A stretch of DNA of 64,000 nucleotides. Origin: Candidatus Aramenus sp. CH1. Its GTDB lineage: Archaea; Thermoproteota; Thermoprotei_A; Sulfolobales; Sulfolobaceae. Shown in pieces: positions 45,001 to 54,419 of this stretch; positions within the stretch are counted from its first letter, which is position 1, and the number at the start of each line of letters is the position of its first letter. The stretch covers positions 253,213 through 317,212 of the forward strand of contig JALBWU010000007.1 in assembly GCA_022678445.1 (NCBI GenBank), read 5' to 3'. Below the pieces are notes generated by a model, which saw only the letters and a program-made list of their open reading frames with translations, was not told the DNA's origin and did not search any database. The translations under genes and the position numbers were made by a program.

Positions 45001-45378
45001 TCACTGATTAGCGACTTCCTTCACCTCGTTTAGCTTTGCTGACAAGTTTGGGTACTTTTTAACGTACTCTTCTAGGAGCTTTAGTAGCTCTACCAATATG
45101 TCCTTCCACGAACTGATTATCTTATCCATCACGTCCTTCGGGACTGAGGTGACCCTCTTCTCGCTTGCCGACATGAAGGGCAAGTACTCGTCTTGAGATA
45201 TAGAAACTACGAACATACCCCTCCGGTCAATGACGTACTCGTGGCTTCCCTTCTTGAGGACAGTTATGGAGACGTCGTCTGAGGGCGGGAAGTACTTAGT
45301 GAGGGAGGAGATGAACTCCTCCACTGACTCCTTGTCCTTTTTCTCCAACATTTTGTTTAGAGTTTCCTTCAAGCTCAT
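45001..45378 (-). CDS. Small uncharacterised protein in NurA-HerA operon
   Basis: A 125-residue soluble protein. The first half is mixed alpha/beta (SITVLKKGSHEYVIDRRGMFVVSIS), the second half amphipathic helical (DKIISSWKDILVELLKLLEEYVKKYPNLSAKLNEVKEVA). No known motif. It starts 10 bases after the HerA-like stop and ends seven bases before the thioesterase, so it belongs to the same transcript. It may be a partner of the nuclease-helicase pair, by position only. Confidence 0.6.
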   Translation of the reverse strand: MSLKETLNKMLEKKDKESVEEFISSLTKYFPPSDDVSITVLKKGSHEYVIDRRGMFVVSISQDEYLPFMSASEKRVTSVPKDVMDKIISSWKDILVELLKLLEEYVKKYPNLSAKLNEVKEVANQ

Positions 45379-45388
45379 CTTCTCACCT

Positions 45389-47206
45389 TTACGTCCTCGA
45401 GAGGTCGTAATGACCTACTGGAGGAGGTACAGGGACGCGAATTTTGACCCTACCTTCTCTTAACCAAGGGGAGATAATAAACGCGACTCCGTTCCCTTCC
45501 CAGCTCAGAACCTTAGCTTCGTTCTTTGAAAGTCCAAACGACTCCGCGATCTCCTGCCTTATCCTGAAGATTACCTTGGTGTTTGAGAGTTGTACAACTA
45601 TGTCGTTTAGGTCGTTTGGGTTGTGGGTAGCGAAGATAAAACCTATTTTCCTCCTCCTTCCCAACCTCATCATTAGCGAGATCTTGCTCGCTACTCTCCT
45701 GACGTAGTAGTTGTCCTCTTCTCCACCTCTCATTGAGGGAAAGAACTTGTGTGCCTCGTCTATGACTATCAAATACCTGCCCTTGGCCTCCCCTTTCCTA
45801 AGCCTGGCCTCCCTTAAAGCAAATATCCTGTCCAGAACATAGTAGACGAAGATCTTCTGGGCTAGGTCGTCCACTTCGCTATTATACAGGTCAAATACCA
45901 CTATTTTCGTCCCTTCGTCTACGACTTTCCTTATGCTACTCCTCTTCAGTTTGAGGTCGAACATCCCCGTTTCAAGGAGCAAGTAAAGCCCCCTTAGGAT
46001 GTTTTCCCTGGTGCTCCTGTGCAATTTCATCTTCTCAAACGTGTTGTCGTCCAATGCGTCCACGAACTCCCTTAGTGTGTTAAGCTTGGCCAGTTCGCTC
46101 TTGGTAGTGATGATCTTCAGGAAGTGCGACGCCTGCTCGCTGAAGTAAGGGTTCAATTTGTACAAGATCCTCTTGACTGAGCTGAACTTGAAAAAGAACG
46201 GGTACACTGTTATTTTGGAATTCCAAGAGCTACTTGAGATATTTATTGTATTGTGTACAATAGAGGTGTATAATTTTACTCCCTTTCTCTCCAAGTACGC
46301 TACCAACGGTTTTACGTAGAGGTCGTAGTACGTGCTAGTTATCTTGCCTATAGAGTAATCTCCGTCAAGGTACTTCCTCAACCACCCCCTAGTCACTGGA
46401 TAGACTACGTCCAGCTCTATCCCGCTTAACTTGCCGTAGAGTTCCTCAAACGCCCTCACTCCTTCCATCACTCTCTTGCTAGTCAGATCAGGGGGTAGGA
46501 ACATGTGGTAGTAGTCCCCTGTAGTATCGAATACGAATACCTTACTGCCCTCCTCATCTAGCTTGTAAAAGCCTGACAGCAAGTTCTTTATAAACGACGT
46601 CTTTCCAGCTCCAGTTGTGCCCAGGATGAGGAAGTGATAATTGAGCTCGTCTAGGCTTGTGCTCACCTTTACCCTTTCACCCTCGATAGCGAGGAACCCC
46701 AGTTTCAAACTCCCTGCGTTTATCCCTAGGGCCCTCTCAACCACCTCTGCCCTTGGTATTATGACCGGTGACTGGGGCTCAACTATTACGTCTGCGGGTT
46801 GAATTTCCGACGAAGAGAGGACGTCTAGCTTAGTGAGCATTTCGCATTTTATTAGCACGTTGTTTATTAGAGTGCCCGGATTTTCCTCGTCCACTGAAGA
46901 GACCACCGGGGAGCCGTCGAAGAGGTAGTTAGTCACGTCGCTCCTCTCGTAACCTACTACCCTTAATAGGATGAAGTAGAGCGTCCTTATGTCCACTACC
47001 CCCAAGAAGATGCCTATCTTTCCCAGGAAGCTGTACTTATAGTACACCTCTGGACTTACGACTACGTTTACTACGAACTGGTTCTCCTCCACCTTGTTCG
47101 GTATGTTTTGGGCTACGCTCCCGATAACGTCGCCTAATGTTACCGCAAGTGCCCTTGCCTTTTCCATCCTGTCCTTTATGCCGTTATAGAGCTCATCACT
47201 GCTCAT
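45389..47206 (-). CDS. HerA-like bipolar DNA translocase / ATPase
   Basis: A 605-residue HerA/FtsK-superfamily ATPase. The N-terminal HAS-like beta-barrel region (about residues 40-180) precedes Walker A GTTGAGKTSF (about 195) and Walker B YLIVIDEAHKFFPSM (about 468); a C-terminal arginine-finger region is near VRRVASKISLMMRLGRRRKIGFIFATHNP. HerA hexamers pump DNA for the NurA nuclease during end resection. It starts inside the last bases of the NurA-like gene (ATGA), so the pair is translated together. The Mre11-Rad50 genes usually found with the main HerA-NurA are not here. Confidence 0.85.
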   Translation of the reverse strand: MSSDELYNGIKDRMEKARALAVTLGDVIGSVAQNIPNKVEENQFVVNVVVSPEVYYKYSFLGKIGIFLGVVDIRTLYFILLRVVGYERSDVTNYLFDGSPVVSSVDEENPGTLINNVLIKCEMLTKLDVLSSSEIQPADVIVEPQSPVIIPRAEVVERALGINAGSLKLGFLAIEGERVKVSTSLDELNYHFLILGTTGAGKTSFIKNLLSGFYKLDEEGSKVFVFDTTGDYYHMFLPPDLTSKRVMEGVRAFEELYGKLSGIELDVVYPVTRGWLRKYLDGDYSIGKITSTYYDLYVKPLVAYLERKGVKLYTSIVHNTINISSSSWNSKITVYPFFFKFSSVKRILYKLNPYFSEQASHFLKIITTKSELAKLNTLREFVDALDDNTFEKMKLHRSTRENILRGLYLLLETGMFDLKLKRSSIRKVVDEGTKIVVFDLYNSEVDDLAQKIFVYYVLDRIFALREARLRKGEAKGRYLIVIDEAHKFFPSMRGGEEDNYYVRRVASKISLMMRLGRRRKIGFIFATHNPNDLNDIVVQLSNTKVIFRIRQEIAESFGLSKNEAKVLSWEGNGVAFIISPWLREGRVKIRVPVPPPVGHYDLSRT

Positions 47207-48315
47207 GTTCCCAGCTCCTCTATCCTGCTGTAGTAACTGGACTGTAGCCCTACCTTCTGCAGACCGCTTATCACCAGCTTATATAGGCCCTGTGACACCT
47301 TCTTTGCTACGGCGTCCGCTAAAGCGAGGAGGTAAGGTATCCCTTCCCTCGTTATCTTTATCGCCAGAAGGTTTCTAATCACTTCTTCAGAGTTGACCAG
47401 GCTCTCTACCCTAAGGATTGAGAACTTAGGTACGTAAGGATTGAACGGGATAACCAAGTAATTCACGAATATCGGAGTGCCTTTCTCCTCGCTCATGAAG
47501 GGGCCTATTACAGTAGGTGAGTAAGGTGTATTCTCGTTAAACCTGGTTAAGCTTAAGAGGAAGGCCTCGTCTGAGACAAACGACTTTGGGTCTACCTTGT
47601 ATCTCTGTATAAAGAAATCTCGGTACTCGCCATTTAACGTGTTAACCAAGTACTGGGACTTGTCTATCCTTTTGACCACACCTATAAAGTTCTGGTCTAA
47701 TGCCTTCCTTCTCTCCTCAATTATCTTGTCCCTAACTTTGGCGCTCAAGTACAAGTAAGAAGGAAACAAGGGACCGTCAACTATTACCGCCCCTTTTCCC
47801 TTGAGGAAGCCTAAAGCCTTCGTCTCTAATAAAGCCCGTAACTCCGTCTCCACTTGCTCTACCCCCCTTATGGAACTAAATGGCCTTCCGTCTAAAGAGA
47901 CAAACGAAACGTACTTGGAGGCGTAGATGTAGGGGTCGAGCCTAGACCGCTCTGCCGTTGAAGAGGCTACAGCTATGAACGGCTCTTGTAGTGGTAGACC
48001 TCCGTTACCGTCTACGGAGGGATAAACGCCGTAGATCCCTCTCGTTATGGAGGCTACGGCCAAGCTGGCAATGCTTATTGAGCCCTTACCGGAAACGAAG
48101 CTCCTACTACTTCCGTCTAAAGCCAATACCTCGTTCCACGACCTCTTTGGTATCTCCTCCCTCACCAGCTCCTGTGGTTTTACAAGGGGTATAGACTCAG
48201 AATTTGGGCTCAGATCGACGTAATCCTCGCTTATGGAGGAGGAGTTTAGGTAGCTGGAAATTAAGTTTATAACGTCATACCTAAGTACCTCGTAAATCCC
48301 GTAGACATTGACCAT
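47203..48315 (-). CDS. NurA-domain nuclease
   Basis: A 370-residue NurA-family protein. The metal-binding start of the RNase H-like fold is VLALDGSSRSFVSG (about residues 64-77), the second acidic site is GAVIVDGPLFPSYLYL (about 178-193), and the final Asp is in LLALADAVAKKVSQ near residue 338. It would act as a 5'-3' exo/endonuclease with the adjacent HerA-like ATPase. ATG at 48315; a TATA-like element lies in the A/T-rich stretch around 48330-48350. First gene of a four-gene operon. Confidence 0.82.
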   Translation of the reverse strand: MVNVYGIYEVLRYDVINLISSYLNSSSISEDYVDLSPNSESIPLVKPQELVREEIPKRSWNEVLALDGSSRSFVSGKGSISIASLAVASITRGIYGVYPSVDGNGGLPLQEPFIAVASSTAERSRLDPYIYASKYVSFVSLDGRPFSSIRGVEQVETELRALLETKALGFLKGKGAVIVDGPLFPSYLYLSAKVRDKIIEERRKALDQNFIGVVKRIDKSQYLVNTLNGEYRDFFIQRYKVDPKSFVSDEAFLLSLTRFNENTPYSPTVIGPFMSEEKGTPIFVNYLVIPFNPYVPKFSILRVESLVNSEEVIRNLLAIKITREGIPYLLALADAVAKKVSQGLYKLVISGLQKVGLQSSYYSRIEELGT

Positions 48316-48395
48316 TATTATCTATGTCATTATTTATAGAAATATTTAAATATAGCGTAATACTATCGGTTTTTCGAGCCTAAAGTTTCGGAAAG

Positions 48396-49691
48396 TCAAT
48401 CCTTCATTAGTTGCCTTACTGCAATAATAACCGGATCCCATACCTCAGAGATTGCAGGCAGGTAGCCCATGTCCGTGAAGAACATGTCCTCCACCGTAAA
48501 CCCCTTCATCACCTGGGCTGCTATCATGTCGATCCTTCCGAGTACCTCTTCCCCTCCTATTATCTGTCCTCCTAGGACTCTCTTAGTGCCTTCTTCCGCT
48601 ACAAGCTTTACGTAGATCTCCTTAGCCCCTGGATAGTACCTGGCCCTCGTCTTCGTCCTTATCATCGCGGAAAACGTCTTTATGCCTAAGCTCTTTGCCT
48701 CGCTTTCCAGGATGCCCGTCTTCGCTATAAACAAGTCCCTGTACTTCGTGATCATTGTGCCAACGCTCCCTGGGAACTCCATTTCCTTGCCCGCTATGTT
48801 GCTCCCTGCCACGTATCCCATCTTATTGGCCACTGGGGCAAAGGGCATGTAAAACTCCTTCCCAGTCACTATGTTCTTGGCCTCCACCGCGTCCCCAACT
48901 GCATAGACACCCTTGACGTTGGTCTCCATGTGGGAATCAGTCCATATAGCCCCGGTCTTTCCCAGTTTGACCTGATCCCTTACTAGGTCAATGTTGGGCT
49001 CTACTCCTATAGCTATGATGGTACCATCTACTTCGTATTTTCCCTTGTCTGTTACCACAATAGCTCCATTCTCCTCAACCCTTTCAAAGGTCTCGCCTAA
49101 GTGGAGCTCTACGTCCTTGGCCATCCTCTCCGTTATTACCTTGCCCATGTCCTCGTCGAGCATTTTATTGAGAACGTAACCAGACCTATGGAAGAGCACT
49201 ACTTTGACTCCCCTCTCTACAAGGGCCTCAGCCATTTCCACCCCCAGTATTCCTCCGCCCACTATTGCGACTCTATTCAAGGGCCAGAGCTTTTTCCTAA
49301 GCTCCACCGCTTCAGCAGGGTGGTGTACGTAGAAGACCTTCTTACCTTCTGCCACTTTCTTTGGTCTCGCCCCCAAAGAGATAACGAGGTAATCGTATTC
49401 GAACTTGCTACCATTTGCTTTCACAACCCTAGAGCTTAAGTCAACTTCCTTAACCTCCACGTTAGTGAGGACGTTAATCTTCCTCTTTTCGCGGAAGAAG
49501 TCAGGGGTGTACGTCATGAAGAGGTTCTCGTTGTCAAAAAGGCCCTCCACAAAGTACGGGATACCGCAAGGGGCGTGGCTTACCATCTTAGTCCTCTCAA
49601 TGACTGTTATTTCCGCATCTGGCCTTAGCCTCCTTACCCTAGACGAAGAGCTCATCCCAGAGGCTCCGCCACCTAAAACTAGGACTTTCAT
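48396..49691 (-). CDS. CoA-disulfide reductase / NADH oxidase family flavoprotein
   Basis: About 431 residues from the ATG at 49691 (MKVLVLGGGASGMSSSSRVR). The FAD GxGxxG motif is at the start; the redox-active single Cys is C42 in VSHAPCGIPYF, typical of CoA-disulfide reductases. The NAD(P) motif is VAIVGGGILGVEMAEAL (about 153-169), then the second FAD contact GVYAVGDAVEAKN, and the C-terminal dimerisation domain. It reduces CoA disulfide, or O2 or polysulfide, with NAD(P)H. The start four codons downstream of the first possible one fits the TATA at 49711-49721, 25 bases away. Confidence 0.88.
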   Translation of the reverse strand: MKVLVLGGGASGMSSSSRVRRLRPDAEITVIERTKMVSHAPCGIPYFVEGLFDNENLFMTYTPDFFREKRKINVLTNVEVKEVDLSSRVVKANGSKFEYDYLVISLGARPKKVAEGKKVFYVHHPAEAVELRKKLWPLNRVAIVGGGILGVEMAEALVERGVKVVLFHRSGYVLNKMLDEDMGKVITERMAKDVELHLGETFERVEENGAIVVTDKGKYEVDGTIIAIGVEPNIDLVRDQVKLGKTGAIWTDSHMETNVKGVYAVGDAVEAKNIVTGKEFYMPFAPVANKMGYVAGSNIAGKEMEFPGSVGTMITKYRDLFIAKTGILESEAKSLGIKTFSAMIRTKTRARYYPGAKEIYVKLVAEEGTKRVLGGQIIGGEEVLGRIDMIAAQVMKGFTVEDMFFTDMGYLPAISEVWDPVIIAVRQLMKD

Positions 49692-49710
49692 AGGGAATAA
49701 CAATTAATGC

Positions 49711-49721
49711 TTTATATTTAG
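49711..49721. promoter_or_regulatory. Shared TATA, CoA-disulfide reductase / 145-residue protein
   Basis: TTTATATTTAG is centred near 49716, about 25 bases from both start codons (49691 on minus, 49740 on plus). Confidence 0.55.
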
Positions 49722-49739
49722 TTTTTCTCTAAATGAACT

Positions 49740-50177
49740 ATGATAGCTAAAAATAGAATGACAAAACTCTATGAAGAGATAGAGAAAGTGCAAAAGGGTA
49801 ACTTGAGCATTACGGAACAGGGGATCTTGAACTTCCTTAAGGATCAAATAAAAATGGAAGAGGGGGTGCTATCCGAGTTCGAGAAGAACTGCTCAGAGAA
49901 CAGGTCAAACGAGGCGATAACCTCCTTCATGACCCTTGTACAGAGGGCAAACGTGATGTTCTATTACTTGGTGCAACCCACCGTCCTCTCGTCTTTTACC
50001 TCGGGCAAAATGGAGGGACTAGTCCAAGAGTTAATAGACGCGCTCACGTTTGCTGTTTCGGAGGCAACTATGATGATAAAGTCCATGTCGAAGGGGCTAG
50101 GGATAGACAGTTTGACCGTGTCCCTCAACTCTAACCCTCCATCCATAAGCGTCTCAATGGTGTTCAAGAGTGCTTAA
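49740..50177 (+). CDS. Uncharacterised helical protein
   Basis: A 145-residue, helix-rich soluble protein (KLYEEIEKVQKGNLSITEQGILNFLKDQ, then long helices to residue 120) with a short beta C-terminus, LTVSLNSNPPSISVSMVF. I do not recognise the family. It overlaps the sugar isomerase gene by eight bases, so both are likely translated from one leaderless mRNA. A link to sugar metabolism is suggested only by the overlap. Confidence 0.6.
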   Translation: MIAKNRMTKLYEEIEKVQKGNLSITEQGILNFLKDQIKMEEGVLSEFEKNCSENRSNEAITSFMTLVQRANVMFYYLVQPTVLSSFTSGKMEGLVQELIDALTFAVSEATMMIKSMSKGLGIDSLTVSLNSNPPSISVSMVFKSA

Positions 50178-51075
50178 GAACTACTTGAAGTGGCCAGAGC
50201 TATTTGAGGAAGCAAAGGGAATTGAGGTACCAGAAGTAAGGGGAGAGAGAGTAGTCTATACAGGGATGGGCGGTAGCTACATCCCCGGGAAAGTAGCAGA
50301 AATCCTTGACTTCCCCGTAGACTACGCGTCGGTGCCAGGGATACCTAGGAGAGTTGACGAAAAGACCGTCATGATAGCAGTAAGCTACTCTGGGACTACG
50401 GGAGAGACAATAGAAGCGGTAAAGAGGGCGTTAAACAAGGGCTCCAAGGTGGTCGTCATCACATCAGGAGGCAACTTGGAGAAGCTGGCGAGGGAGAACA
50501 ACGTCCCCGTGGTCAAGGTTAAGGGACTCTCGCAGACTAGGTACTCTTTCCCTGTGCTATTTACCCCAGTGCTCAAGTTACTCTCCTACTTGTCTGGAGT
50601 GAAACTAAACCTAGACCTCCTCAAGGAAGGAGTAATAAAGGGAAAGGAGAGGATGATGAAACTGGCAGAAGAACTGGCAACCTCTATTAATGGCGTTATC
50701 CCCGTCTTTTACGCCTCAAAGTACTTTCCCATCGCCGTAAGGTTTAAACAGGAAGTAAACGAGAACGCCAAGCACCCCGCCTTTTACGGGGAAATCCCTG
50801 AAGTCAACCATAACGAAATAGAGAGCTACGCTAACGGGAAGTACCTCTTTCCCGTGGTGATAGGAAACGAGGACCTAGACAAGGTCACTTCCCAAGTGCT
50901 TAACGCTAGGCAAATAGAACCCCCCTTCAATGACGTTCTGATGAACATCTCGTCCCTAATGTTCCTGGCTGGAGTGACGTCAATAAAGATGGCCGAGAGG
51001 ATGGGCGTAAACCCGGAAAAGCTCTCGGTTATCCCTAAGGCAAGGAGTTTGACAAGCAATCTATTTAAGTTGTAG
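50170..51075 (+). CDS. Bifunctional phosphoglucose/phosphomannose isomerase
   Basis: A 301-residue SIS-domain protein of the crenarchaeal PGI/PMI family. VYTGMGGSYIPGKVAEIL (about 28-45) and VSYSGTTGETIEAV (about 74-87) are the sugar-phosphate binding loops; PEVNHNEIESYA (about 211-222) carries the catalytic Glu and His. It interconverts fructose-6-P with glucose-6-P and mannose-6-P for gluconeogenesis and glycan synthesis. GTG start at 50170 inside the previous gene; cysS follows after 18 bases. Confidence 0.9.
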   Translation: MLKNYLKWPELFEEAKGIEVPEVRGERVVYTGMGGSYIPGKVAEILDFPVDYASVPGIPRRVDEKTVMIAVSYSGTTGETIEAVKRALNKGSKVVVITSGGNLEKLARENNVPVVKVKGLSQTRYSFPVLFTPVLKLLSYLSGVKLNLDLLKEGVIKGKERMMKLAEELATSINGVIPVFYASKYFPIAVRFKQEVNENAKHPAFYGEIPEVNHNEIESYANGKYLFPVVIGNEDLDKVTSQVLNARQIEPPFNDVLMNISSLMFLAGVTSIKMAERMGVNPEKLSVIPKARSLTSNLFKL

Positions 51076-51093
51076 AAGCTCTTTTTCCACTAA

Positions 51094-52494
51094 ATGATAA
51101 GGATATACAACACCCTTGGGAGGAAGCTAGAGGAGTTTAAAGCCGACGGAAACACCGTCAGGATGTACGTCTGTGGGCCCACTGTTTATGATTACGTACA
51201 CATAGGGCACGGCAGGACATTTGTTGCGTTTGACGCGATTTCCCGTTACCTAAGGCTAAGGGGATACAACTTAATAAGGGTACAGAACATCACTGACATC
51301 GACGATAAGATCATAAATAAGGCGAACGAGACTGGGAGGGATTGGAGGGAGATAGTTGAGACCTATTCTAAGAACTACTTAGAAAACCTTAACGCACTGA
51401 AGGTTAAGGTAGACCTCCACCCTAGGGTGACCTCCCACATCAACGAGATCGTAGACTTTGTCCAAAAGTTAATAGACAAGGGACACGCCTACGCGACGCC
51501 GAGCGGAAACGTCTACTTTGACGTGGACACTTACCCAGCTTACGGCGAGTTGTCAAACACTAGGAAGGAGGAGTGGAACCAGGGCGAGGAATTCCTAAAG
51601 GAGAAAAGACACCCTTACGACTTCGCCTTGTGGAAGGCTAGAAAACCAGGGGAGCCATATTGGGACTCTCCTTGGGGGAAGGGAAGGCCGGGCTGGCACA
51701 TAGAGTGCTCCACCATGTCAACTAGGTACCTGGGTGAGCAGTTCGAGATCCACGGAGGCGGGATGGACTTGATCTTCCCCCATCACGAGAACGAGAGGGC
51801 CCAGACAGAGTCCTACACGGGAAAGCAGTGGGTAAAGTACTGGGTACACGTGTCCTTCTTAACGATCAACAAGACAAAGATGAGCAAGTCACTGGGCAAC
51901 ATAATACCCCTTAACGAGGCACTCAAAAAGTACGGCCCCTCGGTTCTACGTTACTGGTACTTGTCCTCCCACTACAGATCCATGGTCGACTACAGCGAGG
52001 AGGCACTGGAGCAGAGCAAAACCTCCCTAGATAGGCTAAAGGACGCCCTATCCATAGTAAGGGACATACTAAGGGAGGGACCCAAGAGCTACGCTAAGGA
52101 CGAGGACGTGAAGGTACAGAGGCAGATCATATCGGAGATTGAGGGTTTCCACGAGGCCATGAGCAACGACTTCGACACGGCCAAAGCGCTGTCCCACGTG
52201 CACAACATAGCCTCAATTGTCTTCTCGAAGCTCTCAAACAGCAGGGACTTCATGGGAGCGTCTATAGCGTTGGACGCCTTTAGGCAGTTCAACGAGGTTT
52301 TCGCCGTGATTGACGAGGAGTTTGGGGCAGTTTACGAGAACGTGTCGAGGATAATAGACGCGGTAATAGAGGTCAGGAACTTGTTAAGAGCGAGGAAAAT
52401 GTACGATCTTTCCGACCAGATAAGGAGTATATTAGAGAGCAACGGAATAAAGGTGCTGGACAGCAAGGACAAGTCTACTTGGAGATTTCAGTAA
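51094..52494 (+). CDS. cysS: Cysteinyl-tRNA synthetase
   Basis: A 466-residue class I synthetase. The zinc Cys is in [20 protein letters not shown], which also holds the HIGH-like motif; WHIECSTMS and [21 protein letters not shown] carry the remaining zinc ligands; the KMSKS motif is in [11 protein letters not shown] (about residue 266). The C-terminal helical domain reads up to KDKSTWRFQ. It charges tRNA-Cys directly, so the organism does not depend on SepRS/SepCysS. It converges on the Nudix gene with a 20-base overlap. Confidence 0.97.
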   Translation: MIRIYNTLGRKLEEFKADGNTVRMYVCGPTVYDYVHIGHGRTFVAFDAISRYLRLRGYNLIRVQNITDIDDKIINKANETGRDWREIVETYSKNYLENLNALKVKVDLHPRVTSHINEIVDFVQKLIDKGHAYATPSGNVYFDVDTYPAYGELSNTRKEEWNQGEEFLKEKRHPYDFALWKARKPGEPYWDSPWGKGRPGWHIECSTMSTRYLGEQFEIHGGGMDLIFPHHENERAQTESYTGKQWVKYWVHVSFLTINKTKMSKSLGNIIPLNEALKKYGPSVLRYWYLSSHYRSMVDYSEEALEQSKTSLDRLKDALSIVRDILREGPKSYAKDEDVKVQRQIISEIEGFHEAMSNDFDTAKALSHVHNIASIVFSKLSNSRDFMGASIALDAFRQFNEVFAVIDEEFGAVYENVSRIIDAVIEVRNLLRARKMYDLSDQIRSILESNGIKVLDSKDKSTWRFQ

Positions 52495-52909
52495 TAAACA
52501 TGGGCGTCCTTTCTCCCTTGAAGTACCTTAACAACATTTCCCTCGTAGTAGGCGTAGTCTCTATCTTTTCTATTTCCTTTCTCGAGAAGAACTTGGCGTC
52601 TTCAGCGTCTGAGCCTGGACTAAGCGTACCTCCCGTAACTTCGCAAACAAAGTCGAGGATCACGTAGTGGAAACCTTCCTTTATCAGCTGGACGACCGCC
52701 ATTAGCTCTGAGACCCTTACCTCAAGCCCGGTCTCCTCCTTGATCTCCCTCTTTACCGCTTCCTCAAGCGTTTCCCTGAACTCAACTTTCCCTCCAGGAA
52801 TCGCCCAGAATCCCATGTTAGGGGGATGTGCCCTCTTTATCAACAGTACTTGTCCTTCGCTGACTACCACGCCACCTACCGCAACTAATGGTCTAGCCGG
52901 AGTACTCAC
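52475..52909 (-). CDS. Nudix hydrolase (ADP-ribose / NTP type)
   Basis: About 144 residues from the GTG at 52909 ([17 protein letters not shown]). The Nudix box [23 protein letters not shown] is complete (Gx5Ex7REUxEExGU). It hydrolyses a nucleoside diphosphate linked to X; ADP-ribose is common for this subgroup, but not proven. The frame extends 35 codons further, but a TATA (ATTTTACGAC) near 52935 fits a leaderless start at 52909. Confidence 0.88.
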   Translation of the reverse strand: MSTPARPLVAVGGVVVSEGQVLLIKRAHPPNMGFWAIPGGKVEFRETLEEAVKREIKEETGLEVRVSELMAVVQLIKEGFHYVILDFVCEVTGGTLSPGSDAEDAKFFSRKEIEKIETTPTTREMLLRYFKGERTPMFITEISK

Positions 52910-53004
52910 ACAGCCATTAAGTAAAGCGTCGTAAAATACGTTTTGTCTGTGAGGTTGACGAAGCTTCTGGATAAAAGTTATTAAATAGCTCTTTACGGTG
53001 TTAT

Positions 53005-54354
53005 ATGATGTCATCTCGTAAAGCGTCTCTAGTGTTCATAGCCTTATCCTTGTGCCTGGCAACTCTTGTGACTGGTGTGCAGTCGTTCTCAATCCCCCAG
53101 TTCCCCACAACTACAACGCATTGTTACAGCACCTTGAGCTTTCCTAGTAACCTAACTTACTATATCGTAGTGTCGAACACAACAAAGGTGCCTACTACTA
53201 ATACTTCCACTACCAACACCTCTACGTCCAATGTACTCCCCTCGCGAGTAGTCAATTACACTTACGTTGCCCACTACCAAGTTGTCAAGTATAGCTCCGA
53301 GGGACAACTAACAGTCAACTTAACGGTGGAGAACACTTCTCAAGTAGCTAAGGGGTTTAACTTCACGTTACTGAAGACGGGCTTACACAACGTTAGCCTT
53401 GAAGAAGACCCGCTTAACTTAAATTACCCTTTCGTGTTTCCTGGATACCTTTTCAATAACACCTATACGCTGTCCACACCTTCGAACTCCCTCACGTTGG
53501 TGTACGATGGAGTGGCAAACGAGACAATTTTGGGCGTAAAATACGTGGTAATAAAGTACTTCTTTGGGGGCTCACAGGCTTCCGGTGTTGTCTATATAAC
53601 GGAAAACGGAACCGTTACCTACGTCAACACAACCTATAATGGACTTAACGTTCAATTCTTTCTAAAGTCCTCTCAGGGTACTACAACAGTCGATATCCCT
53701 AACACCGCGACTCTGCCCAGTTACTTCCTCAATAGGTCGTACTTATACGCTATTTACGAGTACTCCAACTACTCGGACTCTTTACAGAGCGTGGGAGACG
53801 AAGAGATCGTGTACCCGTTCGTCTTCCCTAATGGCATAATTGGAGAGACTGCGTATCAAGTGAACACTGTAAGTGGTTCGCCTTTGGTCAACTTCAACGA
53901 CTTCACGATTCACATCGGGAATTACACCAGCTTGGAGACCTCCTTTTACCCATATCTGACTCAAGAGATAGAGTGGAACTCTGAGAGCCTCACAATGGTA
54001 GGCAGACATAACGTAACCATATTTGGAGTAAACTATCCCAACGCATACGTATACGAGGGCAACCAGAGCGTGAAAAACAGCACTGTAGTTCACGAAGTCG
54101 TGTTCAGCCCCTCTGGTATATTGATCGACCAGGTAGCTAGTGTAGTCCACAACGGAGTGAGTACCCAAGAGTTCGAGGCAAAGTACGTTGGGAATATATT
54201 CTACAATAATAGCGAAACGTATCCGAATTTCCAGACATTTTCAGATACCAACCTCCCGTTCAGCGTGGTGTCCCCTTCCACTTCCCTGACTGTGGCTATA
54301 ATAGTTACAATAGCAATAGTTGCCATTTTAGTCCTTTTACACAGAAGAGACTAG
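53005..54354 (+). CDS. Secreted, C-terminally anchored glycoprotein
   Basis: A 449-residue surface protein. Signal peptide: SSRKASLVFIALSLCLATLVTG (residues 3-24). A Thr/Ser/Asn-rich linker (about 35-75) precedes a beta-rich ectodomain with more than 20 Asn-x-Ser/Thr sequons, and a C-terminal helix (LTVAIIVTIAIVAILVLL) ends with HRRD inside. Two similar halves (each containing YPFVFPG/YPFVFPN) suggest an internal duplication. No protease or binding motif recognised. A TATA-like element is about 25 bases upstream. Probably an extracytoplasmic protein of unknown function. Confidence 0.7.
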   Translation: MMSSRKASLVFIALSLCLATLVTGVQSFSIPQFPTTTTHCYSTLSFPSNLTYYIVVSNTTKVPTTNTSTTNTSTSNVLPSRVVNYTYVAHYQVVKYSSEGQLTVNLTVENTSQVAKGFNFTLLKTGLHNVSLEEDPLNLNYPFVFPGYLFNNTYTLSTPSNSLTLVYDGVANETILGVKYVVIKYFFGGSQASGVVYITENGTVTYVNTTYNGLNVQFFLKSSQGTTTVDIPNTATLPSYFLNRSYLYAIYEYSNYSDSLQSVGDEEIVYPFVFPNGIIGETAYQVNTVSGSPLVNFNDFTIHIGNYTSLETSFYPYLTQEIEWNSESLTMVGRHNVTIFGVNYPNAYVYEGNQSVKNSTVVHEVVFSPSGILIDQVASVVHNGVSTQEFEAKYVGNIFYNNSETYPNFQTFSDTNLPFSVVSPSTSLTVAIIVTIAIVAILVLLHRRD

Positions 54355-54419
54355 CCTCACTTATACAATTTAAAATGGAAAGAAGTAAAATTTTTTTATG
54401 TAGATTCAATGATTAGATT

